This document shows, one piece after another, positions 16,735 through 23,611 of a DNA stretch of 24,829 bases. A program made the position numbers and the translations under genes. The DNA comes from JBJHCA01 sp050485785 (GTDB lineage Bacteria; Bacteroidota; Bacteroidia; Chitinophagales; Saprospiraceae), in contig JBJHCA010000049.1 in assembly GCA_050485785.1 (NCBI GenBank), forward strand, positions 1 through 24,829, written 5' to 3'. The notes beneath the pieces were generated by a model, which saw only the letters and a list, made by a program, of their open reading frames with translations, had not been told where the DNA came from and searched no databases. Within the stretch, counting starts at the first letter, position 1. Each line of letters opens with the position of its first letter.

Positions 16735-17142
16735 ATGGAATACTACACCCTTGAACAAGACATTGAAGTAATGGCTTTGCCGGCGGATGAGTTTCCGGCG
16801 GGTATTTTGAACGCTCACCGGCGTTTGCATGCCATGCTTAAAGGCGATACCGCCCGGCAATATTTTGGCATTTCGCACCCTGTTCCCGGAGGGGAGATCC
16901 GGTACATGGCGGCAGCCACAGCTGAGCCCGCGGAAAAGGCGCAGTTATCGGAAACTGAAGCTTTCACTATCCGGCGCGGGATTTACCTGATGAAGACGCT
17001 CAAAAACTTTGCGCAGAACCCGGCTGACATTGCTGAAGCTTTCAGGGAACTGACCTCTGCACCCAATATTGACCCGCAGGGGTACTGTCTGGAATGGTTT
17101 TTCAACGATTCGGACTGCCGCTGCATGGTTCCACTTAAATAA
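16735..17142 (+). CDS. GyrI-like small-molecule-binding domain protein
   Basis: A 135-residue soluble protein with no signal peptide or membrane segment. The pattern of an N-terminal stretch with conserved EVMALPADEFPAG, a central GGEIRYMAA segment and a C-terminal YCLEWFFND followed by a short strand resembles stand-alone GyrI-like/AraC effector-binding domains, which bind small amphipathic or cationic ligands. No DNA-binding domain is attached, so it is not a regulator by itself. This is a fold-level guess from motif appearance. It is the first gene after a TACCTTTG element and lies 19 bases before the tandem VOC gene, with which it is probably co-transcribed. Confidence 0.45.
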   Translation: MEYYTLEQDIEVMALPADEFPAGILNAHRRLHAMLKGDTARQYFGISHPVPGGEIRYMAAATAEPAEKAQLSETEAFTIRRGIYLMKTLKNFAQNPADIAEAFRELTSAPNIDPQGYCLEWFFNDSDCRCMVPLK

Positions 17143-17161
17143 ACACTACAATCCACGAAGT

Positions 17162-18073
17162 ATGAAATCCGGGATCACCCCTATGTTATGGTTCCAAAAC
17201 AAAACTGAGGAAGCCGTTGATTACTACATTTCACTGTTTGACCATTCATCGATAAAGCAGGTTACCCGGTACACCGATGCCGGCAATGAACGCCACGGCA
17301 TCGAACCGGGTTCGGTAATGACCATAGATTTTGAATTGTGCGGGGAAAGCTTTACTGCACTCAATGGTGGAAATCGCGACAGTTTTAGTGCGGCCGTTTC
17401 ATTTTATGTGACTTGTTCTGACATGGACACCCTGACCAGGTTATGGCGCGGATTGACGGAAGGAGGTCGCATTTTGATGCCTATGCAGCGATATGACTGG
17501 AATGAGCATTACGGCTGGTGTCAGGATAAATACGGCGTTTCATGGCAGATATCGCTGGGTAAAAAGGAAGATACCGGACAGTGGATCACTCCCTGTATCA
17601 TGTTTACCGGCCCGCATCACGGCAAGGCAGCGGATGCCATTCACCACTATACATCCATTTTCCGGAATTCCAGCATTGAAGGCATACTGCGTTATCAAAA
17701 TGAAGCCCCGGAGCCGGATGGCAGTGTAAAACACGCCCAATTCACCCTGGAAGGCAGCACTATGATGACCATGGAAAGCGCTCAATCCGAACATTTTCCT
17801 CTGAATGCTTCAATATCCTTTGTGATCAGGTGTGAAAATCAGGAGGAGACCGATTATTACTGGGATAGGCTCACGGAGGGAGCAGACCCGAAATATCAGC
17901 AATGCGGATGACTTCAGGACCGGTTTGGCGTATGGTGGCAGGTGGTTCCCAAAGCGCTGTACCCCATGCTTCATCACGATGATGCGGAGCGGGCAAAAGC
18001 GGTTACCCTTGCATTGCTGGACATGAAGAAGCTGGACATGGCTGCCTTGCAGGCAGCATTTGATAAGCATTGA
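17162..18073 (+). pseudogene. Tandem PhnB-like VOC protein interrupted by an in-frame TGA
   Basis: Two PhnB-like (3-demethylubiquinone methyltransferase-like) VOC domains in one frame of 303 codons, broken by TGA at 17909-17911 (codon 250). Domain 1 (about 3-137) ends GWCQDKYGVSWQISLG; domain 2 (about 144-265) would end CG*LQDRFGVWWQVVP. Alignment of the two repeats puts the TGA on the conserved Trp, so a single TGG-to-TGA change explains it. The 53 codons after it stay in frame and end at TGA 18071-18073, showing no other decay. The start is MKSGITPML at 17162; a longer frame from 17069 overlaps the previous gene and reads as nonsense. VOC proteins of this type bind metals and small substrates, but none can be named. 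It may be a recent nonsense mutation, a sequencing error or a leaky stop. Confidence 0.8.
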
Positions 18074-18094
18074 TCACCCTTAAAAATAAACGTT

Positions 18095-18526
18095 ATGACT
18101 AAGCAAGTGTATATTAATCTGCCGGTTGAGGACCTTGACCGCAGCCGGAAATTCTGGGAGAGCCTGGGATATACCTTCGAAGACCATTTTTCCGATTCAG
18201 AAGCTGCCTGTCTGGTATTGTCACCGGGGCATATATACAGTATGTTGCTCACCCGCAGGAAGTTTGCTGAGTTCACCGACCGGCCCATAGCGGAGGCCGG
18301 AAAAACTACTCAGGTATTGATTGCCATTGATGTGGATGAGAAGAGCAAAGTAGACGAACTGGTCAGGCTGGCTGTAGAGAACGGTGGCAGCATTTATTCA
18401 GAGCCCAAGGACCACGACTGGATGTACTATCACAGTTTTGCCGATCCCGACGGGCACCAATGGGAAGTATTGTATATGGATGAAAGCCGGATTCCTGCAG
18501 TCAATGAAACAGTATCCGGTGATTGA
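18095..18526 (+). CDS. VOC family protein (glyoxalase/bleomycin-resistance-like)
   Basis: A 143-residue single-domain VOC protein. The two beta-alpha-beta-beta-beta modules are visible: VYINLPVEDLDRSRKFWESL (5-24) opens the first, and the second ends SFADPDGHQWEVLYM, the usual DPDGxxWE motif whose Glu is often a metal ligand. This form is close to lactoylglutathione lyase-like proteins of unknown substrate common in soil bacteria. It lies 21 bases after the stop of the tandem VOC gene and overlaps the next small gene by 23 bases. Confidence 0.85.
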   Translation: MTKQVYINLPVEDLDRSRKFWESLGYTFEDHFSDSEAACLVLSPGHIYSMLLTRRKFAEFTDRPIAEAGKTTQVLIAIDVDEKSKVDELVRLAVENGGSIYSEPKDHDWMYYHSFADPDGHQWEVLYMDESRIPAVNETVSGD

Positions 18527-18731
18527 GGTATTTAAAACCAATATTGCTGCCTACCGGGAATTTTTAGCGGTTGCCACAGCCATCAAGCAATGCTTTCCGG
18601 AAGCAGGAGTGAGCTTTGACCCCGATGACCTGGATTGCATTGTACGCGTGGAAAGTCCGGCATTGAATGCAGAGCGGGTGATCTCCATTATCCGCGGACA
18701 GGGATATGTTTGTGAAATACTTCCGGATTGA
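18504..18731 (+). CDS. Small ferredoxin-fold-like (HMA-like) hypothetical protein
   Basis: A 75-residue protein starting at the ATG at 18504 (MKQYPVIEVFKTN), overlapping the preceding VOC gene by 23 bases. The order strand (VIEVFKTN), helix (REFLAVATAIKQCFP), two strands (GVSFDPDDLDCIVRVE), helix (AERVISIIRGQ) and strand (YVCEILPD) fits a beta-alpha-beta-beta-alpha-beta fold like heavy-metal-associated domains. The metal-binding CxxC of true HMA domains is absent. I recognise it as a Bacteroidota small protein type without known function. Confidence 0.7.
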   Translation: MKQYPVIEVFKTNIAAYREFLAVATAIKQCFPEAGVSFDPDDLDCIVRVESPALNAERVISIIRGQGYVCEILPD

Positions 18732-18987
18732 TTACCCAAGGTGGCTGAAAAACCCTTGTAGTCATCAGGTTGATGATCGTTGTTCAGTAATCCGGTACCT
18801 AAGAGAAAGATTCATTCACATGCTTACGCATATCCCCGCCTATTCTGTCGCAAATGCCCATGCGTATTATGGGTGGCATTCCATACTTTTACCAGCCCGG
18901 AATCAGTGGTATGTAATCACCAGAAACCATTCACGATCCGGGAAAACTATCAATAACATCATTGTTCGAATTAAAAGCAACACAACC
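18732..18987. other. 256-base spacer without a supported gene
   Basis: An open frame upstream of the PhnB-like gene runs through here in the same phase, but the VOC fold starts only at 18988 and the preceding residues look non-coding. An imperfect inverted repeat around 18855-18883 (AATGCC paired with GGCATT, with an inner CCAT/ATGG) and a TACTTTTA near-match to the -7 consensus are the only structure I see. Confidence 0.5.
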
Positions 18988-19431
18988 ATGATCAATCAAG
19001 TGTCTCCTTATCTCAATTTTAACGGTAATGCCCTGGAAGCCATGGAATTTTACCGGTCCATTTTTGGCGGTGAGTTTATGGGGGGTGTAATCACGTTTAA
19101 AGACATGCCCGGTGGAGAAGGAATGAATATTTCCGAAGCTGACGGTGAAAAAGTTGCCCATGTTTGTTTGCCCGTGGGCAACCATTTTATCATGGCCAGC
19201 GACACTTTGCCGGGATTTGGTGCCCCATTGCAGCAGGGCAATAACTCCTACATATATGTGGGTGTTGATTCCAAAGAAGAAGCCGATCGCGTTTTTGGTT
19301 TGCTTGCCGGTGGCGGAGAAGCTGAAATGCCAATAGATGACGTTCCCTGGGGAGCTTATTTCGGTTCTTGTCGCGACAAGTATGGTATTTACTGGATGGT
19401 CAGTTACGATTATCCCCGGGAGGAAGAATAA
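18988..19431 (+). CDS. PhnB-like VOC family protein
   Basis: A 147-residue PhnB-type VOC protein. The start is set at MINQVSPYLNFNG because the family begins almost exactly there; the frame is open further upstream but unlike the family. Motifs: YLNFNGNALEAMEFYRSIFG (8-27), the typical PhnB N-terminal pattern; GNHFIMASDTLPG; DVPWGAYFGSCRDKYGIYWM near the end, where Trp and the DKYG motif match the tandem gene at 17162. It is followed 17 bases later by a clear terminator, so this closes the first accessory transcript. Confidence 0.88.
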   Translation: MINQVSPYLNFNGNALEAMEFYRSIFGGEFMGGVITFKDMPGGEGMNISEADGEKVAHVCLPVGNHFIMASDTLPGFGAPLQQGNNSYIYVGVDSKEEADRVFGLLAGGGEAEMPIDDVPWGAYFGSCRDKYGIYWMVSYDYPREEE

Positions 19432-19448
19432 CCGTTTTTTCACTGAGC

Positions 19449-19491
19449 GGTTGATATTGATGCACATGTGTGCATAAATATCAACCTTTTT
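19449..19491 (+). terminator. Rho-independent terminator
   Basis: Ten-base perfect stem GGTTGATATT (19449-19458) with AATATCAACC (19477-19486), an inner TGCACA/TGTGCA hairpin in the loop, then five T residues. It ends transcription after the PhnB-like gene at 18988-19431. Confidence 0.85.
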
Positions 19492-19583
19492 GTTCATGGG
19501 GTGCAGCCGGAAGTGTCAATATCCTGAACCTACTATTGCGAAGGCTGGTTGACCGTTGAGCTGTATCCGAAAAAATTAAAACA

Positions 19584-19979
19584 ATGTTCGAGTCATTCAA
19601 GCCGGAAGGTTATAATTCGGTATCACCTTATTTTATCGTGAATGGTGCCGACAAATTTGTTTCCCTGATGAAGGACATTTTTGATGCCCGTGAACTGAGG
19701 GAATACCGCATGCCCGACGGGAGCATTATGCATGCCGAGCTTCAGATTGACGACTCGGTGATTATGCTGGGAGACGCCTCGGAGAAATACCCTGCGGTTC
19801 CGGTAGTGATGCATGTGTATGTGAGTGATGTTGACCGGGTTTTCCAAAAAGCACTGGAAGCAGGCTGTGAATTGATTGAACCGCCAACGGAAAGAGAGGG
19901 TGATCCTGACAGACGGGCCACATTCAGGGATTTTGCCGGCAACATGTGGTCTGTGGGTACGCAATTGCGGGCCGGTTGA
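19584..19979 (+). CDS. VOC family protein (PhnB/glyoxalase-like)
   Basis: A 131-residue VOC protein starting MFESFKPEGYNSVSPYF. It has the PhnB-like opening (VSPYFIVNGADKFVSLMKDIF), the central ELQIDDSVIMLGD strand pair and the C-terminal RRATFRDFAGNMWSVGTQ module in place of DPxGNxW. With the neighbours at 17162, 18095 and 18988 it makes four VOC genes in under 3 kb. It lies after a terminator, so it starts a second small transcript, probably continuing into the DUF1801 gene 47 bases downstream. Confidence 0.87.
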   Translation: MFESFKPEGYNSVSPYFIVNGADKFVSLMKDIFDARELREYRMPDGSIMHAELQIDDSVIMLGDASEKYPAVPVVMHVYVSDVDRVFQKALEAGCELIEPPTEREGDPDRRATFRDFAGNMWSVGTQLRAG

Positions 19980-20026
19980 TCCAATGCAAAAGTTGAGCCC
20001 GGTTCAAATGAGTAAAGCATTAACAC

Positions 20027-20395
20027 ATGAGCAAGCCAAATACCGTAGAAGAATACATCGAGGCGGCTCCCGACTATGCCCGGGAAAAGCTCAATGAGCT
20101 GCGGACTCTGTTAAAGACCGTTGCTCCCAATGCTGAAGAAGCCATCAAATGGGGGCAGCCCGTTCTGATTGAAAAACGGATCCTGTTTTCCTATGCAGCA
20201 CATAAAAAACACCTCAGCTTTATGCCTACGGGACCGTCACTGGAGCCATTCAGGAAAGAGCTGACCGGTTTTGCCACCGGTCAGGACACCATAAGGCTGG
20301 CCTATGACCAGGCCTTGCCTGCAGCATTGATCAGGAAAATTGCCCAATATCGTTACCGGGATGTGACAGACAATGATGCCAAATGGATGTACTGA
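20027..20395 (+). CDS. DUF1801 family protein
   Basis: A 122-residue soluble protein. The opening VEEYIEAAPDYAREKLNELR, the EEAIKWGQPVL segment and the FSYAAHKKHLSFMPTG strand region are the DUF1801 (YdhG-like) pattern, a small alpha-beta fold of unknown biochemical role. A second, divergent DUF1801 member lies at 20855. It is followed 13 bases later by the helix-hairpin-helix gene. Confidence 0.85.
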   Translation: MSKPNTVEEYIEAAPDYAREKLNELRTLLKTVAPNAEEAIKWGQPVLIEKRILFSYAAHKKHLSFMPTGPSLEPFRKELTGFATGQDTIRLAYDQALPAALIRKIAQYRYRDVTDNDAKWMY

Positions 20396-20408
20396 AAAAA
20401 TTCAAATT

Positions 20409-20753
20409 ATGAGCCAAACAGCATCATTGAAGATATGTGAGCATGGGCACCGTTTTTATAAAAGCAGTGATTGCCCTACCTGCCCTACCTGCGAAAAAGC
20501 CAGAGAACCGGGTCGTGGTTTCTTGGGGCTGTTAAGTAATCCCGCTCGCAATGCATTACTTCATCACGGTATTGATACGATTCAAAAACTGGCCAGCCAT
20601 ACGGAAAAAGACATTTTAGCCATCCACGGCATAGGAAGAGCTTCCCTGCCTGTGTTCAGAAAATCCCTGGAGGAGCAAGGGTTATCATTTAAACCCGCTG
20701 AGAAAAAAGTGAGAAAAACTTCCGGCAGTACCCGCAAGTCAAAAAAGGATTAA
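20409..20753 (+). CDS. Helix-hairpin-helix protein resembling the RNA polymerase alpha C-terminal domain
   Basis: A 114-residue protein starting MSQTASLKICEHGHRF at 20409. The N-terminus has C10, H12, H14 and then C22-x-x-C25-x-x-C28, a possible small zinc site. Residues about 36-93 (GFLGLLSNPARNALLHHGID, then IHGIGRASLPVFRKSL) match the alpha-CTD-type helix-hairpin-helix pattern: a short helix, a hairpin with GIGRAS, and a final helix. The tail (95-114) is Lys/Arg-rich, fitting nucleic-acid binding. Similar stand-alone proteins are annotated as RNA polymerase alpha-subunit-domain proteins; whether it touches polymerase or DNA is unknown. Confidence 0.75.
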   Translation: MSQTASLKICEHGHRFYKSSDCPTCPTCEKAREPGRGFLGLLSNPARNALLHHGIDTIQKLASHTEKDILAIHGIGRASLPVFRKSLEEQGLSFKPAEKKVRKTSGSTRKSKKD

Positions 20754-20854
20754 TACGGTTGCAGCAAGACCGGCGAGTATTGAAAAAAATTCCATAAGTT
20801 CGCCGATGGATTGGGGCAAGCGTAAAAGGAAAAGTCAACTACAATCAATTCACA

Positions 20855-21247
20855 ATGCATCCCGACATTGACGTTTTTAACGAACAGCTCTCCGGTGAAT
20901 ACAAGCGTATAGGCCGGCTTCTGGCCAAGGAAATTTGCCGGCATCTGCCTGAAGCCGAAAACAAGATCTGGCATCGCCACCCCGTTTGGTTTTTAGATGG
21001 AAACCCCATTGTGGGATACAGCTTACAGAAAGCCGGCTTAAGGCTGATGTTTTGGAGCGGAGCTGATTTCGATGAAGAAAAGCTCTCCGTGAAAGGCAAA
21101 AAATTTAAAGATGCCTCTGTTTTTTACCGCGATATTGCGGAGGTCAATACAGAAGACCTGGAGAGGTGGCTTAAAAAAGCTGTCAACATCCAATGGGATT
21201 ATAAAAACATTATCAAACGCAAAGGGAAGCTCGAAAGGCTCGGGTAG
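20855..21247 (+). CDS. DUF1801 family protein (second copy, divergent)
   Basis: A 130-residue protein with the segment HLPEAENKIWHRHPVWFLDG (35-54) followed by NPIVGYS and LRLMFWSG, the DUF1801 core, but of a different subfamily from the gene at 20027. A basic C-terminus (IIKRKGKLERLG) is typical of this subfamily. Function is unknown. It follows a 101-base gap without visible promoter motif and precedes the DUF2200 gene by 29 bases. Confidence 0.82.
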   Translation: MHPDIDVFNEQLSGEYKRIGRLLAKEICRHLPEAENKIWHRHPVWFLDGNPIVGYSLQKAGLRLMFWSGADFDEEKLSVKGKKFKDASVFYRDIAEVNTEDLERWLKKAVNIQWDYKNIIKRKGKLERLG

Positions 21248-21276
21248 CCTTTGCATTGAACATTAAAATACCCGGC

Positions 21277-21639
21277 ATGAAAGATTCAAGTCACCACGCT
21301 GAAGTGTTTGCGAAAATGACTTTTGCCTCGGTTTTTCCGCACTACATCACCAAGGTGGAGTCAAAAGGCAGAACCCGCGATGAACTGTTTCAGGTGATCA
21401 ACTGGTTAACCGGTTTTGACGAGGCAAAGCTGAACAAGCTCATCGAAGAGAAAGCTACGTTTCAAACATTCTTTGAGCAGGCCGATCTGAACCCCAACGC
21501 CCATCTTATCAAGGGGGTTATCTGTGGTTACAGGATAGAAGACATTGAACATCCATTGACCCGGCAGGTGAGGTATCTGGATAAGCTTGTGGATGAGCTG
21601 GCCAAAGGGCGAAAAATGGAGAAGATTTTACGGGCTTAG
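21277..21639 (+). CDS. DUF2200 family protein
   Basis: A 120-residue protein starting at the ATG at 21277; a TTG seven codons earlier is possible but less likely. Family blocks are MTFASVFPHYITKVESKGRT, VINWLTGFDEAKL, LIKGVICGYRIEDIEHPL and RYLDKLVDELAKGRKMEKIL, all as in DUF2200. The fold and function are unknown; it is often found in small accessory gene groups like this one. It is the last plus-strand gene before the convergent GlxA regulator. Confidence 0.88.
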   Translation: MKDSSHHAEVFAKMTFASVFPHYITKVESKGRTRDELFQVINWLTGFDEAKLNKLIEEKATFQTFFEQADLNPNAHLIKGVICGYRIEDIEHPLTRQVRYLDKLVDELAKGRKMEKILRA

Positions 21640-21659
21640 TCATTGATAGCCCCAGTTGC

Positions 21660-21692
21660 ATGATATATTTTGGTGGTTTTACATATCATTTT
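21660..21692 (+). terminator. Weak AT-rich hairpin between convergent genes
   Basis: ATGATAT (21660-21666) pairs with ATATCAT (21683-21689) over a 16-base loop, followed by a run of T. It lies 20 bases after the DUF2200 stop, between convergent genes, so it may act as a weak terminator. Confidence 0.3.
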
Positions 21693-21756
21693 GTGTACAA
21701 AAAGGTATTCTCATCACCATGCAACAGATTAAAAATTTCTCGTGCAATGCGAGGTT

Positions 21757-22737
21757 TCAGGCCACTTGCGCCAGGCCGGCGAACCGTTCGCGGTAAACAG
21801 CCGGTGACAATCCGGCATACTTTCTGAACACCTGTCTGAAAGAGCGGGTATCTGAATAGCCAACACAGTACATTACTTCATTGATGGTTTTTACCCCTTT
21901 TTCCAGTTCGCGCTTGGCTGCTTCAACCCTCACACGTTGAATATATTCGAGAACAGTATTGCCGGTGGCTTTTTTAAAGCGACGTTCGAAAGTGCGCCGA
22001 CCTGTACGGCAGCGACGGCAAAGCTTTTCCACGTTCAGCTTTTCATTGTAATGCGATTCGATAAACACCTGAGCTTTTTTCACGTCTTCAAAGTCGTGTT
22101 CTTTTTGGCCGGTAAAAATGGCAAACGGAGCCTGAGAGCTTCGGCCCATATCCACCTGGAACACTTTGGAGCAATACATGGCCGCTTCTCTGCCTGCCAA
22201 TTTCTCTATAAGGTAAACAATGAGGTTAGCCGAGGAAAAGGCACCACCGCCTGTACAAATCCGGTTCTCATCGGTAAGGATGTTCTCAGTGATGAGATTT
22301 ACGCCGGGAAACAGTTGTGAAAAAGTTTCCTGAGCCCGCCAGTGGGTAACGCAACTCCGGCCGTTAAGTAATCCAGTGCCGGCAAGTACAAAAGCACCCA
22401 GACAGAGGCTGGCCACTATTGCGCCTTCATCGTGATGATGTTTGATAAAGGGCACAAATGATGCATTTTCAATGATAGCCTCGGGAAAGCATGCCTCCAC
22501 CGGAGGAATAATGATGAGGTCGGTGCCGGCAATATCATCGATAAACCGATCCGGTTTCACGTTATAAATGCCGCTTCCCAGTACTACTTTGGGGGAAGCA
22601 GCCACCAATTGTACATCAAACTGAGGTTTACTGCCCTGTTGTTCCAGATACCGGTTACATTCAAGAAAACCTTGCCTGGCATTTTCAAGACCGGCCAGGT
22701 TAGCATGGCTCAAGAGCAGGATGGAAACGTGTTGCAT
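21757..22737 (-). CDS. GlxA-type AraC family transcriptional regulator
   Basis: A 326-residue regulator with two domains. Residues about 1-190 form a DJ-1/PfpI (class I glutamine amidotransferase-like) domain with the nucleophile elbow ASLCLGAFVLAG (109-120, C112) and GGGAFSSANL. Residues about 222-319 form an AraC-type DNA-binding domain with two helix-turn-helix units, including RRTFERRFKKATG and the C-terminal signature GYSDTRSFRQVFRKYAGLSP. The first domain is taken as the ligand sensor. It is read from its own well-formed promoter (22815-22786). Convergent with the DUF2200 gene; whether it controls the neighbouring VOC genes is not shown. Confidence 0.93.
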   Translation of the reverse strand: MQHVSILLLSHANLAGLENARQGFLECNRYLEQQGSKPQFDVQLVAASPKVVLGSGIYNVKPDRFIDDIAGTDLIIIPPVEACFPEAIIENASFVPFIKHHHDEGAIVASLCLGAFVLAGTGLLNGRSCVTHWRAQETFSQLFPGVNLITENILTDENRICTGGGAFSSANLIVYLIEKLAGREAAMYCSKVFQVDMGRSSQAPFAIFTGQKEHDFEDVKKAQVFIESHYNEKLNVEKLCRRCRTGRRTFERRFKKATGNTVLEYIQRVRVEAAKRELEKGVKTINEVMYCVGYSDTRSFRQVFRKYAGLSPAVYRERFAGLAQVA

Positions 22738-23083
22738 GGCTTAACAATATCAATTTTCAAAAATCATAGTGTTTTGAAGTGATGGCAAATATACATGAAC
22801 CATCTCAACCGCAAAAGATTTTTAAAACAATTTGTTTTATTTTTTTGTTGCCGGCTGTTTTTGTCAAAATTCTATGCATGCGTTAGAACTCCCTGTGCAC
22901 CATTGCAAAACAAAGGGAGCATGTGAGACTTGAAACTTTAAAGAGGGAGCGTGTTTCTTTTCGGTCCATGCATCCAACAAAGAGTCATGGAAAAAAATCA
23001 GCATATCTGTCAAACTACAGTTGACGGATATTGAGTTTGAAAAAATCCAGGAAGGTGCCGTATAAAACTTTTACTTTTACCGT
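22738..23083. other. 346-base divergent intergenic region
   Basis: It contains the GlxA-gene promoter at the left. Further right are two GGGAGCRTGT direct repeats (about 22915-22925 and 22947-22957), a CTCCCT/AGGGAG inverted pair (about 22889-22919) and a GTCAA-N7-TTGAC palindrome (23009-23025). TACTTTTA just before the ATG at 23084 is one mismatch from TAnnTTTG. No gene is supported. Confidence 0.55.
22786..22815 (-). promoter_or_regulatory. Promoter of the GlxA-type regulator
   Basis: On the minus strand TTTG (22815-22812), an 18-base spacer, then TATATTTG (22793-22786). Both elements and the spacing fit the Bacteroidota -33/-7 promoter. The -7 element is 48 bases before the ATG at 22737. 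Confidence 0.7.
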
Positions 23084-23611
23084 ATGTGCGAAAAGTATTT
23101 GTTCCGCGAGTCACAGGCATTCAGGCAAGTGTGGATTTGGGCTTTTCTGATCCTGATGAATGGTTTTTTGCTGTACACGGTGGTGATGCAGTGGGGGCTG
23201 GGGCAGCCGGTGGGTAATAACCCAGCGGGAGATGTGATGCTGGGGGTGATTGTGCTTTTCAGTTTAGTGCTCACGCTGTTGTTTTTGGTATTCAGGCTTC
23301 AGACGGAGATACGGCACGATGGCATTTATACCCGCTTTTTCCCGTTTCAGCAACGTTTCAGGCGGATTGGCTGGAATGAGTTAAACCGATGCTACATTCG
23401 CAGCTATAAACCGCTGGCAGAATACGGTGGCTGGGGGTGGCGAATCGGCATGGCAGGTGCCGGACAAGCCTACAATGTGGCGGGCAATAAGGGGTTGCAG
23501 CTGGAATTTAAAAACCTCAAGCGGTTGCTGATAGGCACTTCCCGCCCGGGGGAAATGCATGCCGTGCTGAACAGTATGAACCTTGAATGCTACTCCACCA
23601 CTGAATCCTGA
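23084..23611 (+). CDS. Membrane protein of unknown function with two N-terminal helices
   Basis: A 175-residue protein. After MCEKYLFRESQAFRQ come two hydrophobic helices (about 16-37 and 50-69), then a soluble part with RHDGIYTRFFPFQQRFRRI and EYGGWGWRIG...AYNVAGNKGLQLEF, which reads like a small PH-like beta domain. This architecture matches a Bacteroidota family of uncharacterised membrane proteins; I know no function. The TGA stop abuts the TGA of the convergent Wzz-like gene with no base between. Confidence 0.78.
   Translation: MCEKYLFRESQAFRQVWIWAFLILMNGFLLYTVVMQWGLGQPVGNNPAGDVMLGVIVLFSLVLTLLFLVFRLQTEIRHDGIYTRFFPFQQRFRRIGWNELNRCYIRSYKPLAEYGGWGWRIGMAGAGQAYNVAGNKGLQLEFKNLKRLLIGTSRPGEMHAVLNSMNLECYSTTES

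Noticed and set aside
17069..17161. Upstream extension of the tandem VOC gene
   Set aside because: It overlaps the end of the GyrI-like gene and reads as nonsense; the VOC domain begins right after the ATG at 17162.
17162..18073. TGA as a reassigned Trp codon
   Set aside because: Other well-supported genes in the window (murC, rsmH) end at TGA in the expected place, so TGA is a stop codon in this genome.
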